From the NCBI GenBank assembly GCA_030374765.1, contig JARGXX010000027.1, positions 1,116,001 to 1,180,000 of the forward strand: DNA of 64,000 nucleotides, given 5' to 3'. The position numbers were made by a program, and so were the translations under genes. The notes beneath the pieces were generated by a model. The model was not told the DNA's origin and ran no database searches. It worked only from the letters and a program-made list of their open reading frames with translations. This document shows, one piece after another, positions 10,817 through 21,571 of this stretch (the first letter of the stretch is position 1; each line of letters begins with the position of its first letter). Origin of the DNA: Agarophyton chilense. Lineage: Eukaryota > Rhodophyta > Florideophyceae > Gracilariales > Gracilariaceae.

Positions 10817-11287
10817 CTATCGTTGTCCCTTACGATGCAAGCCAAGAGCTTGTGCATTTGCGTTGATTCGGATGTGCCTGAGTTCAAATATGTTCCCAGC
10901 AGACTCTACAGCCCCTATCACTCTTGCCGCCGTACATGATTTGATCTCATTATTTAAGGCGTCATTTCTGTTTTCTTTCCTACCACTCGAATGCACACTT
11001 TCCAGCTCTGTTACACTTTTAAAGGCATAATTTATCATATATACAATCGCAGAACACCCCTGAATGCTTTCAACATCTATTTGAGCCTTGTACTTGATGA
11101 TGAAGTTCGGTTTGTACGAGAAAACTTGCCAAGTATTTAATTTTTTCCGGGACGTAATTGAGTTTGTATACTCTTTGATGTATGTTTCAGAATCTGGTTC
11201 CAATCGATCATAACCGAAACGACATGTAACGTTGGGCGTGCAACCGCAGCTATGAGGATATTGCCTTTGCATTAGGAAACGCTTCAC
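10817..11287 (-). pseudogene. Helitron Rep-helicase middle region remnant
   Basis: 156 codons upstream of the helicase remnant in the same orientation. It matches the Helitron segment between the Rep endonuclease and the helicase: CRFGYDRLEPDSETY, then SYKPNFIIKYKAQIDVESIQ (the YNP.LL...NIDVQ region), AIVYMINYAFKSV (the A..YI.+Y motif), and NNEIKSCTAARVIGAVESAG followed by FELRHIRINANAQALGLH. The last segment closely follows the Helitron pattern of a conserved DEI..Y...R.....EA block. The HUH-Tyr endonuclease region expected before it was not found; unrelated-looking sequence starts at about 11.3 kb. About 550 bp of broken frame lies between this part and the helicase. Confidence 0.7.
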
Positions 11288-11430
11288 GGGTTCCTGCAGC
11301 TGGCGATGCTCATAGCTGTCACCCTGCCAAAGTGTAGATCATAATAAGCTGTCAAAAATCTCGTAATGTCCCTGTGACACCTGGTCGGGTGTACGAGCGG
11401 CCTAGCAGAATGGAACAACAGAATCTAGTC

Positions 11431-11685
11431 GATCAGGTCGTCCTGATCGCAAAGTCACGGGACTGGTCCAGGGTAGTGCTCGGCCGGAGGCGAGTTCAGA
11501 GGGTAGATCGTTTTGCTTGGTCTCCCCCCAAGTGGACGCTGCCTTTGTTTTTTGGTCACAACTAAAAGCAGCTCGTCGCCGGCGGGTCGACCGGCGGTCG
11601 TCTTACAGATAGAGTCGCTCTACGTTCCAGACGTATCACATGCGTCTCACACATGTGAACCTGATTACAATCAGGTCGTCCTGAC
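11431..11685. repeat. Pair of hairpins sharing a 15-bp core
   Basis: A near-perfect inverted repeat GATCAGG/CCTGATC lies at about 11431-11448. A second hairpin (CCTGATTACAATCAGG) at 11660-11675 runs into the same core, ATCAGGTCGTCCTGA, at 11671-11685. The block 11.34-11.76 kb is more GC-rich than its surroundings and interrupts the Helitron remains. It may be a small non-coding insert. Confidence 0.4.
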
Positions 11686-11749
11686 ATCTATCTCAGATGA
11701 TCAGGATTCATGAACCGCCCTTCTCACACGGTAGAATAGCTCTAGCATA

Positions 11750-14090
11750 TTAGCTCTCACTAGGAGCGCTAGGTGCTATATCCCTCACATGACCCTCCAA
11801 AGAAAAGAGTATGTGATGGTGTGCTGTGTTTCCCTTTTCCAATTCAATTTTTCCGGCAACACCCACACGATTCAAACAACATATCTGATCCGAGTTGTTT
11901 TGCGATTCCTTTATAATATAAACGGAGTATTGGTTGTACACTCCAGAAATCAAGTGTGGTCTGTCGAAAGGAAGGCATCTCTTGCTTTCAAGAGCAAAAG
12001 CATATGCTTTCTAGTAGTCCATACCCATCATTACCATTTACTCAATCTCAATGTTCATGGTGATCCTGATGAATAGGGATGGTTATCCAAGTCTTGCTAC
12101 CACAGCCTGCAAGTCTAGGCATTTCTGTTTCCAATAAGTGAGAGATTTATTATGACATTACGGAAGAAAGAGCGTTTCGTTTGGCCCTAGTTCATCCGTA
12201 CGGGTATTTATTTCAGCTCGAATTTCTCTTCCTTCGATTATTATCGTTTTTTTGGTCTATGCATATCCCAGCCTCAAAATTTGAATATTCGTGATAGTCC
12301 AAAAAACCATTGCTTAAGAAGAGTTCCAGAGTTCTGCAGTATTTTATCGAGGTACAGCCTTGGTTTGAATGTCTAGACCAAGTGTAGCATTTCTCATCGT
12401 GCAATTCCGGCCTTCCCAATCATTTTTTGCGCTCCTTGCCGCGATATGTGTTGGTGTTTAGTAAGAGGGGTGAGTATCTCTGTATGTATGAAGCTCGGAA
12501 AATGCTCTGTTTTCTCCATCTTTGGGCTTGGGTTTCCGCCTTCTGTATTTGACCAATTAATGTCAAAGACTATCATTTAACATGTGATGCGACTGCCATC
12601 CACCAATAAAATCGGCCACTTGCACTCATAAGAAATAGAGTATTGTTGACTGGACCACAAATGATCTCATTGAAATAGGTCTTCCTCTTTTGTCTTCTGG
12701 TAGTGGTCCAGTGTCAGCACTTACTTTGATACGAGATTCCCGTGATCATTGATGGTTTCGAATAGTAGTACCCTCGTGATCTGCATCTGCTGTAACGTCT
12801 ACAGTAGAGCCGTTATTTTGATAATGCCTCATTGCCATTGCTGCCGCAATGAAAAGGTTTTGGTAGCTTTGGCGAACCATTTCTGACTTCGGCCTGAGCA
12901 GCTCACACAACCTGAAACCTAAATAGCAGAAATTTCAGTTTGACACGATTCTTCGCGCGAATAAAGCCCAGTAGTCGGCCGAATTAAAACGTTAAGGTTC
13001 ATCAGCCCAGAAATAGAATTAATGTACCTCATGGCCATTGACAAAAAGAAAAACATTTTCTTGGTGACAAAAGAAGTATAGAACACCTTCTTAGTCATAC
13101 TTCATGTTCACAAATGTCACAATAGTTGCAAAGAGAGCATTTAAGGGCTTGACAGTGTCTCAAAGTAACGTAGACGATAATTTACATCAACAGCAGACCT
13201 TGAATTGACCAGCTTGGAAATTCCCTCCCAAGTACATGGGGCTTGTGTCTCCACAATATATTGCAACAGTCTCTACGTCTTGAAGAACAGAAAAAAATAC
13301 TTTCCTATTCTAGGCTGAAGAACCCACCCAGATTCCTGCAATGACCATGAAAGAGACTTAAGGCTATTAGTACTGCAGGTGCCACAACATGTGTTAGAAG
13401 TACTGGGAATGATTTAGTAGTCAGGATTGGAATAGCTTCACTCGCCTCCAGAACTTATGCTTTCAGCTATTGGAGACCATGCACAAAGAGACTAAAAATG
13501 TACTCCGCGTACAGCGTGTTCTGCGTACCGCAGTACCGTTATGCCTCGATGCTCATCAATTTCAGATGAAGTCCGGCATTTCAAATACATTCTTCGCAAT
13601 GGTGAAGTTCGATTACATTTTGTGTATGATCAAAAGTACATCCAGTTTTCAATTCTTGTATCGATTCTCTCACAGCCCTCGATGCATCAGTCGTTTTTCT
13701 TGAAATTGAAGGTCGACCGGCACCTGTCCGTGAGCCGCCCCTGCAAGAGTGTCGTTGCTGAGATGAGCCAACTGATCTAGATCATTGAATGGCATTGCTT
13801 GGACCGCATCGCCCTCTCATCATGTCCGAAGAGGTTCTGTAGGCCAATCTCGAAGAACGAAGTCGTGGATCAAGTAGAAAGAATTGTAGCATACGTGAAG
13901 AAGCTTCGTAGCGTTAGTCGCACTACATATATATTCCGTAAGAAATACATGATACGTTAAATGCGAGTATAAAAAACTAAATAACCCAGTTTTTCTACGC
14001 AGAGTTATGTTTTCGTAACACTTATACTCATGCTACTGCCTTCCTGCGATGATACAAATTATATTGAATTCTATTATTACTCCATGATGG
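11750..14090. other. No gene recognised
   Basis: Only short broken frames on both strands. The minus strand from about 13.3 to 12.6 kb has a run of frame pieces without stops close together, which could be another decayed transposase, but no motif is clear enough to name. Confidence 0.3.
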
Positions 14091-14641
14091 AAAGCTTGGA
14101 AACTCTCTTATGAGCTTATCGGTTTATCATATTCGTTTGCTTTTCAATAGATCAATACATAAATATTTATGCTTACGTGAGATGTACTGTTTGGCATCTT
14201 CCTTTACTATGTGCCGATTTTCATACCTCTTTTTCTTATTCAAGTCAGAACTTGCAATTGATGTTAAGACTGTTGTTTTCATTCCAAAAACTTTTCCTGA
14301 GGCCAAAATAACAAGGTCTGACTTTTTGGAATTCGGGAAAACATTATCTTCCAAATACCGGTTTGTGACGCCTTCAAACGCTGTTTTACCAGATTTCTGT
14401 ACTGGCTTGGAAAGATAGTACATTATACAGTTAGTTTGGAAATTGAGTGTATCTTAAACATCGAAGGGACGTATTATGATCTGTCGGGTAAAACAAATCA
14501 GTTTTAGACTTGATAGCAAAACATGAAAATGTTTTATAAACAAAAAGGTCCTTTCCTTTTTCACTCTTGCGTGCGTCATGAGCACTAAGCGTGCACGTAA
14601 CAAGAGTCTGGCAGGCGGATTTCGGGCGCATGGGGGACGTG

Positions 14642-14745
14642 TGGTGGCTGGAGCGTGCGCAGTGGCGTCGGTGGCGGCAGTGGCGGAGGCGACGGCGGAG
14701 GTTGCGGCGTCGCCGCCGGCGGCAGCGGCGACGCTACAAAGCCCT
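14642..14745. repeat. GC-rich CGG/GGC-type low-complexity tract
   Basis: A dense run of GGCGG, GTGGCGG and CGGCGG units in an otherwise AT-rich region. On the plus strand it translates to an Ala/Val-rich low-complexity peptide (MSTKRARNKSLAGG start at 14578). I treat it as a simple repeat, not a gene. Confidence 0.5.
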
Positions 14746-14825
14746 TTCGATCAATATCTCGTGGAAAGTTTGATTTACAATCGCTTGTGTCTACACGTCC
14801 GGAGGATTAGCCTCGCAGGAGGTTA

Positions 14826-16490
14826 GCTTGGCCTCATGTGTGGCTAGTTCTGTTTTCCAAAAAAGTAGAAAAAAACGTTGGTTTCCAGACTGCAGCGGCC
14901 TCTTCTATTTTCTAAGTAAAAAACTATTTTTCTACTCATGTTCCACCTGCTTTAAAGTACATTTTTTAAACAGTTGTCTTCAGTGACCCCAGCTTCGTAG
15001 TTTCACCACTGCTCGGACACTGAGAAAAACATGATTCAAACCTCGATCAGTTAAGTGTACCTAGAAAACTCGTACAAGAGCTCGACTAATTCTAAAATTT
15101 ATAATGATCTAAAACCACATTTGCCTCTTCTTGAACAGCAGGCAGAATAAGGCGACATCTGCTAAAAGGATACTTTTGTCAAAGACCATCATATTTCTAA
15201 CAAGTTGAATAATGCGGGTTGAATTGGTAGAGAGCTTTAGATAAGTTTAACTCTTGTTCTATAATTTTCAAAAAGGCTTTTCAAAAAAGGCTAAAACGCA
15301 TGTTGACACATGAACATCAGTGGTTTTGACTGAATATGGTTCTTAATATGATAAATATCTCGCAGTTGATTTAAAAAACAATCACGACCTATTCGACTAT
15401 GACATATACAAAACATTCCTCTCATTGTAAGTTTTGCAATATGAACAAACAAATTCTGATTTTTTGGTAATTTTGCAGACTTTGCATCGTTCTTGATATA
15501 TTTGAAACGGTAAAGAACCATCTAACTTCGTTCTTTTGGGATTTTTTCCACCAAATGAATGTTGGTACCGGCCACTTGTGGTGACTTTAAGTCATCTTCT
15601 TCTTTACAGGTTCTTTTAATAGTTCGAATAGTGTCCTAGTTGTTTTATCTTAGTCAATCTGCAAGACTGCAACAGGAATTATGTGTTGTAAGATTAGTTT
15701 GTGACCGTATGCACTTTTTTAGAGATTCCAAGCATCAACCACGCACATTGACATCAAAGAAGTATTCACTGTAAAAGACAACTCTTCCACTTCTATCTTA
15801 TTTTCCATATTTGGATCTTCTTGACGTGATCTGTTTTGCCTATCAACTCTAGAACAAGAAGAATATTACTTCTCACAATCCTCTGGAATAGCAATAGAAA
15901 GCGGTATTCTCTTTGTTATTCTATCAATGGTCCTCCATCTTTCACGAGAAATGGGAGTTCCTGGTTGGGTACCACTCTAATTTCTGATAAAATATCTTCT
16001 CTCACGGTCCACCCAGAACACAGATATCGCCTTGCGATCCAATTCTGGCAGTTTCTCGCCAATTGGTACGTGCTGGCCTCGTGCCGTCATCATAAGCTCC
16101 AAAAGATGTTTTGTCGCAAACCTTTTGGTGTCTGTTTCTACAACCCTAGTAAATCGAATGTTTCTTTTTAAAAGTTCTTCGGCTGTTTCAACAGATTAAA
16201 AATATGAATCGGAACGAACAATTCGATCAGTTGCAAACCAACTTCCAACCAGTCTCATTCAAAGAGCTGTGCCGTGCACAAGTTCCAATTCAAAGGCTGT
16301 ACATCTGGTGGTGTAGCTCCCATTGTGATTTCTATTTTGGGAATAATTCCACACCTTCTACAACAAACTGTCTTTAATTCACAACTATTTCCAGGTTTCC
16401 TATCAACAGCGGTTTAGTGTGGAAGTCCAACTTCAACCCAGTTTTCTCCGATTCCATACCAATGTAACACAATTTTCTCTACGCAAAATA
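14826..16490 (-). pseudogene. piggyBac-type transposase (copy B)
   Basis: Read on the minus strand from about 16.49 kb. The start of the catalytic domain is EKIVLHWYGIGENWVEVGLP followed by H, a stop, then TAVDRKP and CELKTVCC ... GIIPKIEI. This is the W.G...NW...GLP...DRKP...E.K..C..SGI...LEI pattern of a piggyBac (DDE_Tnp_1_7) subfamily. Further on come KRFATKHLLELM, LPELDRKAISVFWVDREREDI and NQELPFLVKDGG. Near 15.45 kb a Cys-rich end CKVCKITKKSEFVCSYC fits the piggyBac C-terminal zinc-binding domain. The first catalytic Asp expected before the WYG motif reads Val (CVEK). There are several stops. The N-terminal domain is missing; a SINE-like sequence begins where it should be. The 3' end reaches the same GGCC-type terminus as copy A. 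Confidence 0.7.
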
Positions 16491-16539
16491 TACTGCAGCC
16501 TGCAGCCTCAAGTACTCTAACGCAATGACGGGTTAAGTC

Positions 16540-16864
16540 AGCGTACGGGTCTAGACCGGTAGTAGCGTGGTAAAGCGGGTCCTAAGGTTCGAATCCTTGA
16601 CGGCGGCACTCCCAGAGTACTTGGTGCAGTGGGCCGGCGTTTACTGCGTAGTCCTACAGGTTGGAGCTACGGAAACGATGGCTTGAAGACCAAAGGGTCG
16701 AACTAATATACCAAAGGGGGATATTTAGTATCCTAACGGTGCCTACCGTACTCTAAGGGAGAAGCATCACTCGAGCCAAGTAAATAGTACTGGCGAAGCG
16801 CTGAGATCTCCCTGGAACTGTAGGGTTAATCTATTACACTAATTAAAATAAAATAAAAATCTAC
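16540..16864 (+). mobile_element. SINE candidate with tRNA-like head and A-rich tail
   Basis: Positions about 16560-16612 contain a D-arm-like string (TAGCGTGGTAAAGCGG) and, soon after, a perfect RNA polymerase III B box, GGTTCGAATCC, inside a 5-bp T-stem (TAAGG/CCTTG). The anticodon arm that should separate them is absent, so it is not a functional tRNA. About 230 bp of unrelated body follow, ending in a tail of TAAAA-type repeats at 16839-16858. Head, body and A-rich tail is the layout of a tRNA-derived SINE. It sits where copy B of the piggyBac transposase loses its N-terminus. I could not identify a target duplication. Confidence 0.45.
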
Positions 16865-16878
16865 ATGAGTCCACCTGG

Positions 16879-16960
16879 GGTCGACCCGTACAAGTGTCAC
16901 CAGCAAGATCCAGGGCCCGGCGGCTGAGGTCGACCCGTACACGTGTCACATGCAAGATCC
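16879..16960. repeat. Two-copy tandem repeat, 49-bp period
   Basis: GGTCGACCCGTACAAGTGTC at 16879 and GGTCGACCCGTACACGTGTC at 16928 start two copies of about 33 bp, each ending in GCAAGATCC, spaced 49 bp apart. Confidence 0.7.
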
Positions 16961-17210
16961 TTCAGGGCTCGTTGGCATACCGGGTTCAACCGGTATTATC
17001 GCTCCTTCACACTACGAAAGCTTTTCGATGGTCATTTATAGCTTTCCCAAAGTCAGAAACGCATGACCACCTTGCTTCTTATGCATTTTGATCGTTTTCA
17101 GAGCCACTGAAAACGATACATTGCCGTATGTATTCAAACCGATTGCAGGACACGATCTTTTCGAGCAGCGGAGAGTCAATATATTTTGAAAACGTGTCTT
17201 TAGATAAAAA

Positions 17211-17660
17211 TTATCTTTTATTTAAAAACCCAAAGCAGGTCATAAACACCATCATACCCAAAAACTCTAAATTACACCCCCTGTAGTCTTCTTTCAGCCT
17301 TTTCCTTCCTGTCGAGAGTTTGTAGATCAAGTTACCTTTTCCGAATGAGCTACAGGAAACATCCACATAAGAAATCATATGGAGAGACTGCCGAGGGCGC
17401 ATCATGCCCCCGTTAAAATCTCCATTAAGTCCCGTGTCTTTCTATTGATGTATTTGCCCTGGACCATTCAGAGTCAGGGATATATTTTCCGTTTTCCATT
17501 TATTCAAATGAATTTCTGCAAAGCTGTCTTGCGTATCACTATATTTCACTGTAGAAAGCCTCGACGGATTAATTGTTTGACTTCCATTGCCCTTCGTGAA
17601 AGTATGCAGCTCTCCATTGTTCGAAACTTCGTCAGTAATAGCAGCACCATTTATCTCTAA
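17211..17660 (-). CDS. Unrecognised reading frame with one internal stop
   Basis: On the minus strand a frame runs from about 17.66 kb to 17211 with one TAG about 20 codons before the ATG at 17405. It reads like a soluble segment (NGELHTFTKGNGSQ, KWKTENISLTLNG) followed by the 64-codon piece MMRPRQSLHMISYVDVSCSS. I do not recognise the family. It could be a fragment of a decayed gene or element. Confidence 0.25.
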
Positions 17661-18130
17661 GTTCGTTTTGACGCCTTATTGAGCAATTTTATGAACCGTG
17701 ATATGATCCCCGGCATTCACATATCAAATTTGGACAGTGCAAAACATGTCCGAACCAGGTAGCTCAAAGTTTGTGGTGATAAAAGTGTGTCTGCGATTAT
17801 TCTTGAAAAAAACTTAAACCTTTATAACACTTCTGCTTACGGTTTTTTTAATACCTTTGTGTGCCAAACAAGAGTTTACAGTCACTCTCTAATGGGACGA
17901 GCCGTGCTCGGGTTTTTAATTTGTTTCCTACTCCCTATGAACCTTGTATGTGATCAGGGTCGGTACAGTAATGTACCGTAAAGTAGCCAAATATGCGCTA
18001 TAACGACCAAAGGTTGTCCGGCACATGTCCATTCGGCCAAGGCCAATTTTTGAAATCTAATTTATGTTCCTGCTAATGTCCTATAGGTGGACGCAACATG
18101 ACACGCATTCCAAATACGGCCGAAACCAGT

Positions 18131-18739
18131 TCAACATGGAGCAGTGTGAACTGGAACACTCGGTGTACAAAATGGCACGCCGATCATCGCACTTGTGGGC
18201 AGTCTTCTGACCAAGGGAGGATCAGTGAGCTCGCGCACACGCTTGCGCGCTCTCACAGCGCGTGCTGACACCGGCACGTGCTGTTCGAACGAATTGATAC
18301 CGATCACCATCCGGAGGAGCCTCTCCGAATTTTTTCTTCGCGCTTCAGAGAACCACCCTGGCACATGCGCTCCCTTTTCAGACGCTCTGAGCAGTTGGTA
18401 ATCCATCCTTCGCTGCGAAGACGACCTGCCTTCCATAAACGCCTCACGGATGTGCTTCATGTTTCTGCTGGGAGACCTTCTGAAGGACACACATGTGCCG
18501 ATGTTCTCGGCACCATCTTTCGTATCCAATCTGTATCCTCTGAACGAAACTTTCGGGTTAACGGTGCTCTTAATCAATACACTGAACAACAACAAGCGCG
18601 ACAGCCAAACGAGTTTTAAGTTTAAACACCACCCTCTCAACCAGCTTTGCAGGAACCTGCACTTGGATGGATATCTCGCAACCGACATATTGACCGTTTT
18701 GGCGCACAATGACCGATAGCGAGAAAGGATACCTGGCAT
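18131..18739 (-). CDS. Unrecognised 202-codon ORF
   Basis: An uninterrupted frame from an ATG at 18739, the longest clean non-transposon frame with a standard start in the 17-25 kb island. Near residues 40-57 is a hydrophobic stretch (LVWLSRLLLFSVLI) that could be a membrane segment. The rest is basic, with EAFMEGRSSSQRRMDYQLL in the middle and VRARKRVRELTDPPLVRRLP near the end. I do not recognise a domain. It overlaps the 5' end of a plus-strand frame at 18709. It lies head-to-head with the TMEM230-like gene, so 18.7-19.3 kb may be a shared promoter region. Confidence 0.3.
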   Translation of the reverse strand: MPGILSRYRSLCAKTVNMSVARYPSKCRFLQSWLRGWCLNLKLVWLSRLLLFSVLIKSTVNPKVSFRGYRLDTKDGAENIGTCVSFRRSPSRNMKHIREAFMEGRSSSQRRMDYQLLRASEKGAHVPGWFSEARRKNSERLLRMVIGINSFEQHVPVSARAVRARKRVRELTDPPLVRRLPTSAMIGVPFCTPSVPVHTAPC

Positions 18740-19020
18740 TTTACTTCTTCGATGGACATATCACCCCTTCACTGAAGGTGGTGATGTTCTCCCTACCATG
18801 TTTCCCTGCCGTGCCGTCTAGAAGATCGTCAAGTCTGTATGATGGAAGGTCTTTGATATCTGTCGAAAATAATTCGAATGTGGAGCCCCTTGTTGAACAA
18901 GTTACTCAGCAATTTAATTCTATGCTCGCCGACCTTCGTTCAATTAACAAAAAAGTCGAGAATGCGAAAGCGAGGCGCCTTTTGGCCAATCGAGGCGCGG
19001 TGCATGCGGGGGACTTGTGA
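18709..19020 (+). CDS. Short coiled-coil-like ORF upstream of the TMEM230-like gene
   Basis: 103 codons from an ATG at 18709. The second half (LVEQVTQQFNSMLADLRSIN, then KKVENAKARRLL) has the heptad-like pattern of a helix or coiled coil. No family was recognised. It could be a separate small gene or an upstream exon of the gene at 19.29 kb; a possible donor AAG/GTTTAC lies at 19.07 kb and an acceptor ending CTTTTCAG at about 19.27 kb. Confidence 0.3.
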   Translation: MTDSEKGYLAFYFFDGHITPSLKVVMFSLPCFPAVPSRRSSSLYDGRSLISVENNSNVEPLVEQVTQQFNSMLADLRSINKKVENAKARRLLANRGAVHAGDL

Positions 19021-19291
19021 AAGGGGCGTTTGCAAGTCGTGCGTGCATTATGGGGCGCCTTGTCAAGGTTTACGCAAAGGCGATTGCTTCGTGAGGTTAT
19101 GCTTCCGTGCTTTGCTTTGTTTGTTGCCTTCGTCTTCGCCCTTCACCCCGAACCTGAGATTTCGCGACCACAGCGAACTCTATCTTTCTCTAACAACAGC
19201 TCCTATAGAGAGGTTCGTCACTCCACTAAGCGCCAAACCCAACCGCAGCACCACTCTCTGACACACTTTTCAGGAAAACATTCCAGTTTTT

Positions 19292-19716
19292 ATGTACGAC
19301 ACTTGTCAAAGTCGCTACAGTGATGCACATCTCTTTCGTCGATGTGCTCCAGGTGACCACAGAACATCATTTCCTTGGACAACAACCTTCGTAGCATTAT
19401 TTTTTTTCGGTTTCGGTATTTCTTTTTTACTCGTCGGCTTGCTACACTTTCCCGAAAGAGATCAGGCTACATCGATTGCCTTTCTTGCTGTTGGGTCCAT
19501 TGCATTTATTCCAGGAACTTATGTCGCTTATAACTTGATTCAAACATTACGTGAAGCTCGTGGTTTCATCTATCGCAATGTACGTTGTGTTACGTGTTGT
19601 CTTTTCAAGTCTGTAGAGCGCATAATTGAACGTGAGCGTGAAATCGTTATTAACCTTCGATATTTTTTTGATACATCACTCGTGCAGTTGCTCATTGGGA
19701 TGACTACAAATGGTAG
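19292..19716 (+). CDS. TMEM230/TMEM134-like small membrane protein (likely two exons)
   Basis: From the ATG at 19292 the frame encodes two hydrophobic segments typical of the TMEM230 family (DUF872): TTTFVALFFFGFGISFLLVG and AFLAVGSIAFIPGTYVAY, with the FIPG(T/F)Y motif, then a cytosolic GFIYRNV where the family has G(Y/F).Y..(I/V)P. Family members have two membrane spans and work in endosomal and secretory-vesicle trafficking. After GFIYRNV the frame turns unlike the family. A GT donor near 19.58-19.59 kb and the acceptor TCACTCGTGCAG at 19676-19687 would join a last exon encoding AHWDDYKW and a stop at 19714-19716, like the acidic/aromatic tail of the family. The exact donor is ambiguous. 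An acceptor just before the ATG (CTTTTCAG) suggests a 5'-leader intron. Confidence 0.65.
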
Positions 19717-20039
19717 CAATGTCTTACAATGCACATGTTACCGCATCATCACAGCGCTTCCTGTGTTCAAGTCCTACATATTTGGAGCCACAACCATTCA
19801 TGTTATCTTCACCTCATGTGCCCGCTCATCGACACCCGCAAACGTCGTTCTCTCGATGGAAAGCGGCTTACAACTATCGATTATTTCGCAAAAAACACGA
19901 GTTCAAAGCTTTTCAAGCAAAAGCTAGCCCTTATACAGGAGTACAATCGCATCTACATTTTAGTTAGTCTTTCATTTCCGTGTCAGTAAACAAAATGTCA
20001 TGAGCATTAGTACACAACTACCACTGTCTTCATACAAAA

Positions 20040-21571
20040 CGATGCAGCACCAAAAAGAATAAAAAGAGCAAAGCCCCTGACGTTCTACGAAGATGTTCTT
20101 ACGTGCGGTGATGACTGCAACAGAAAATTCCCAACAGCGTGTTGAGTGGATAGCATCAACACGAGGTCGTAACCGTTCATACACCAGCAAACTAACAGCG
20201 ATTGAAGGTGCAACCGTGAATAGGTTCGGCAACACACCCCGAGAATATCCGCGCCATCCCATCTGACTCCCAATTTCTGTCCAAGCATTGAAAAACGTCT
20301 TCGCTTGTGAGCCTGATCTAGGATCATATCCAGCAACCTGCATTCGTCGAAGGCTCGTATCGATAGGATACGCTGCCAACTGGCTCGCCATGTTCGTTAG
20401 AATTCCGGTTGCAACCAAACCGCCTGATGTCGGCGTGTTTGAAGGGTCGCTTTTGCGTCGCTGCAAGATAGGTAACAAGCATGTTTCGTACACAGCCAGT
20501 TTAATGCTCACAAAACCGAAGCTCCCAACCAGCGTAGGGAATAATCCATGATAGATACTACACCCCCCTTCTGTCCGCATGGCCTCACTGATTCCATGAA
20601 AAGGGCCTCGATAGGGCTCGAAGCCATTCCTCTATATAGCCAAGCGCGCACGCACAAAACCGAAAGGATGTGTTGCCGTATGACTTACCATTCCGGCCAC
20701 CCCTCCGGCGAACAACGCAAGCATTGTACGATTGCCGCCCGTTCCCGTTACATTGGACGACACACCGTCTTCATTCAACCCCGATCTCGGCGACGAAAAC
20801 CATGCAGATGCATCAGGGGAAGACGCAAGGCGGGTAACTAACGCAGTTTGAATTATAGTACCGGGAACCGGTCGAAGGATGTTGGCTCCTTTCTGCCTAA
20901 ACAAAGCACATCTGAATCTGGATTCTTCCGCAATTACCTGCCGCATGCTTCCGATCCATTCTCCTAAGTATTAAACTCGGTTTTCAATTTGCATCGGCAT
21001 CTTTGCCCTTTCTAAGGGAGAAACTGCAGTCCTGCTCACTACTACAGTCAGTCAAAGAGCCATCCAGTCGGACCATTTCATCCATGTTGTCATAGTTGGC
21101 GGGTACACGGAATTCGTCTGCAAGGCTGAGCGATTGGTCGCTGGAATGGTGTTCCTACTAACAAACTGGGATCCAAATAGAGACGGTGTGGCAGAAGGTC
21201 CAAGGTACGCCACGTCGTCGATATCCTTTCCGAGAAGATCCAATAGTATCATCATTCAAAAATTGTTCTCTTATTGTTTGAGTATCCTCTCTGAACAACG
21301 GCGGCAGGATATCCTTCGAAACCTCATTGAAATCCTTCATTTACAAAGTCCGAATTCCATGACGCCCAAACACGGACCTAAGTATAGGATTATCCCCATA
21401 TAACATCTCATGAGCAGTGTGGTCGTATTCGGCGTACTCGTGCAACAGTTCTTCCTTGTCTTCCAGAGATATTAAGCCAGTGTTGCTCTGGTCCGATTTC
21501 CAAAATGCCACTTCCTTTTCAGCGTAAGGGTTGTTCATAACAATATCAAACCGACAGAGCTCTTCTTTCAT
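20040..21571 (-). pseudogene. EF-hand mitochondrial carrier (SLC25A24/APC-like), decayed
   Basis: Minus strand. Near 21.48 kb an EF-hand loop reads DQSNTGLISLED (Ca-binding positions 1, 3, 5, 12 filled). After broken frames come three mitochondrial carrier repeats. Repeat 1 has SRTAVSPLERAKMPMQ and GANILRPVPGTIIQTA. Repeat 2 has AGGVAGMVSHTATHPFGFVR, where the acidic residue of PX(D/E)XX(K/R) has become Gly. Repeat 3 has YPIDTSLRRMQVAG and GWRGYSRGVLPNLFTV. N-terminal EF-hands plus a carrier domain define the Ca-regulated ATP-Mg/phosphate carriers of the inner mitochondrial membrane. At least three in-frame stops (near 21.06 kb, near 20.97 kb, and TAG at 20630-20632) and a frameshift near 21.25 kb break it. 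The open frame may continue upstream to 21826 across a TGA. Confidence 0.75.

Noticed and set aside
14578-14826. Ala-rich ORF over the GC-rich tract as a gene
   Set aside because: The composition follows directly from the CG-rich simple repeat, and both overlapping frames are equally open.
16560-16612. Functional tRNA gene
   Set aside because: The B box and T-stem are perfect, but the anticodon arm is absent and the 5' and 3' ends do not pair into an acceptor stem.
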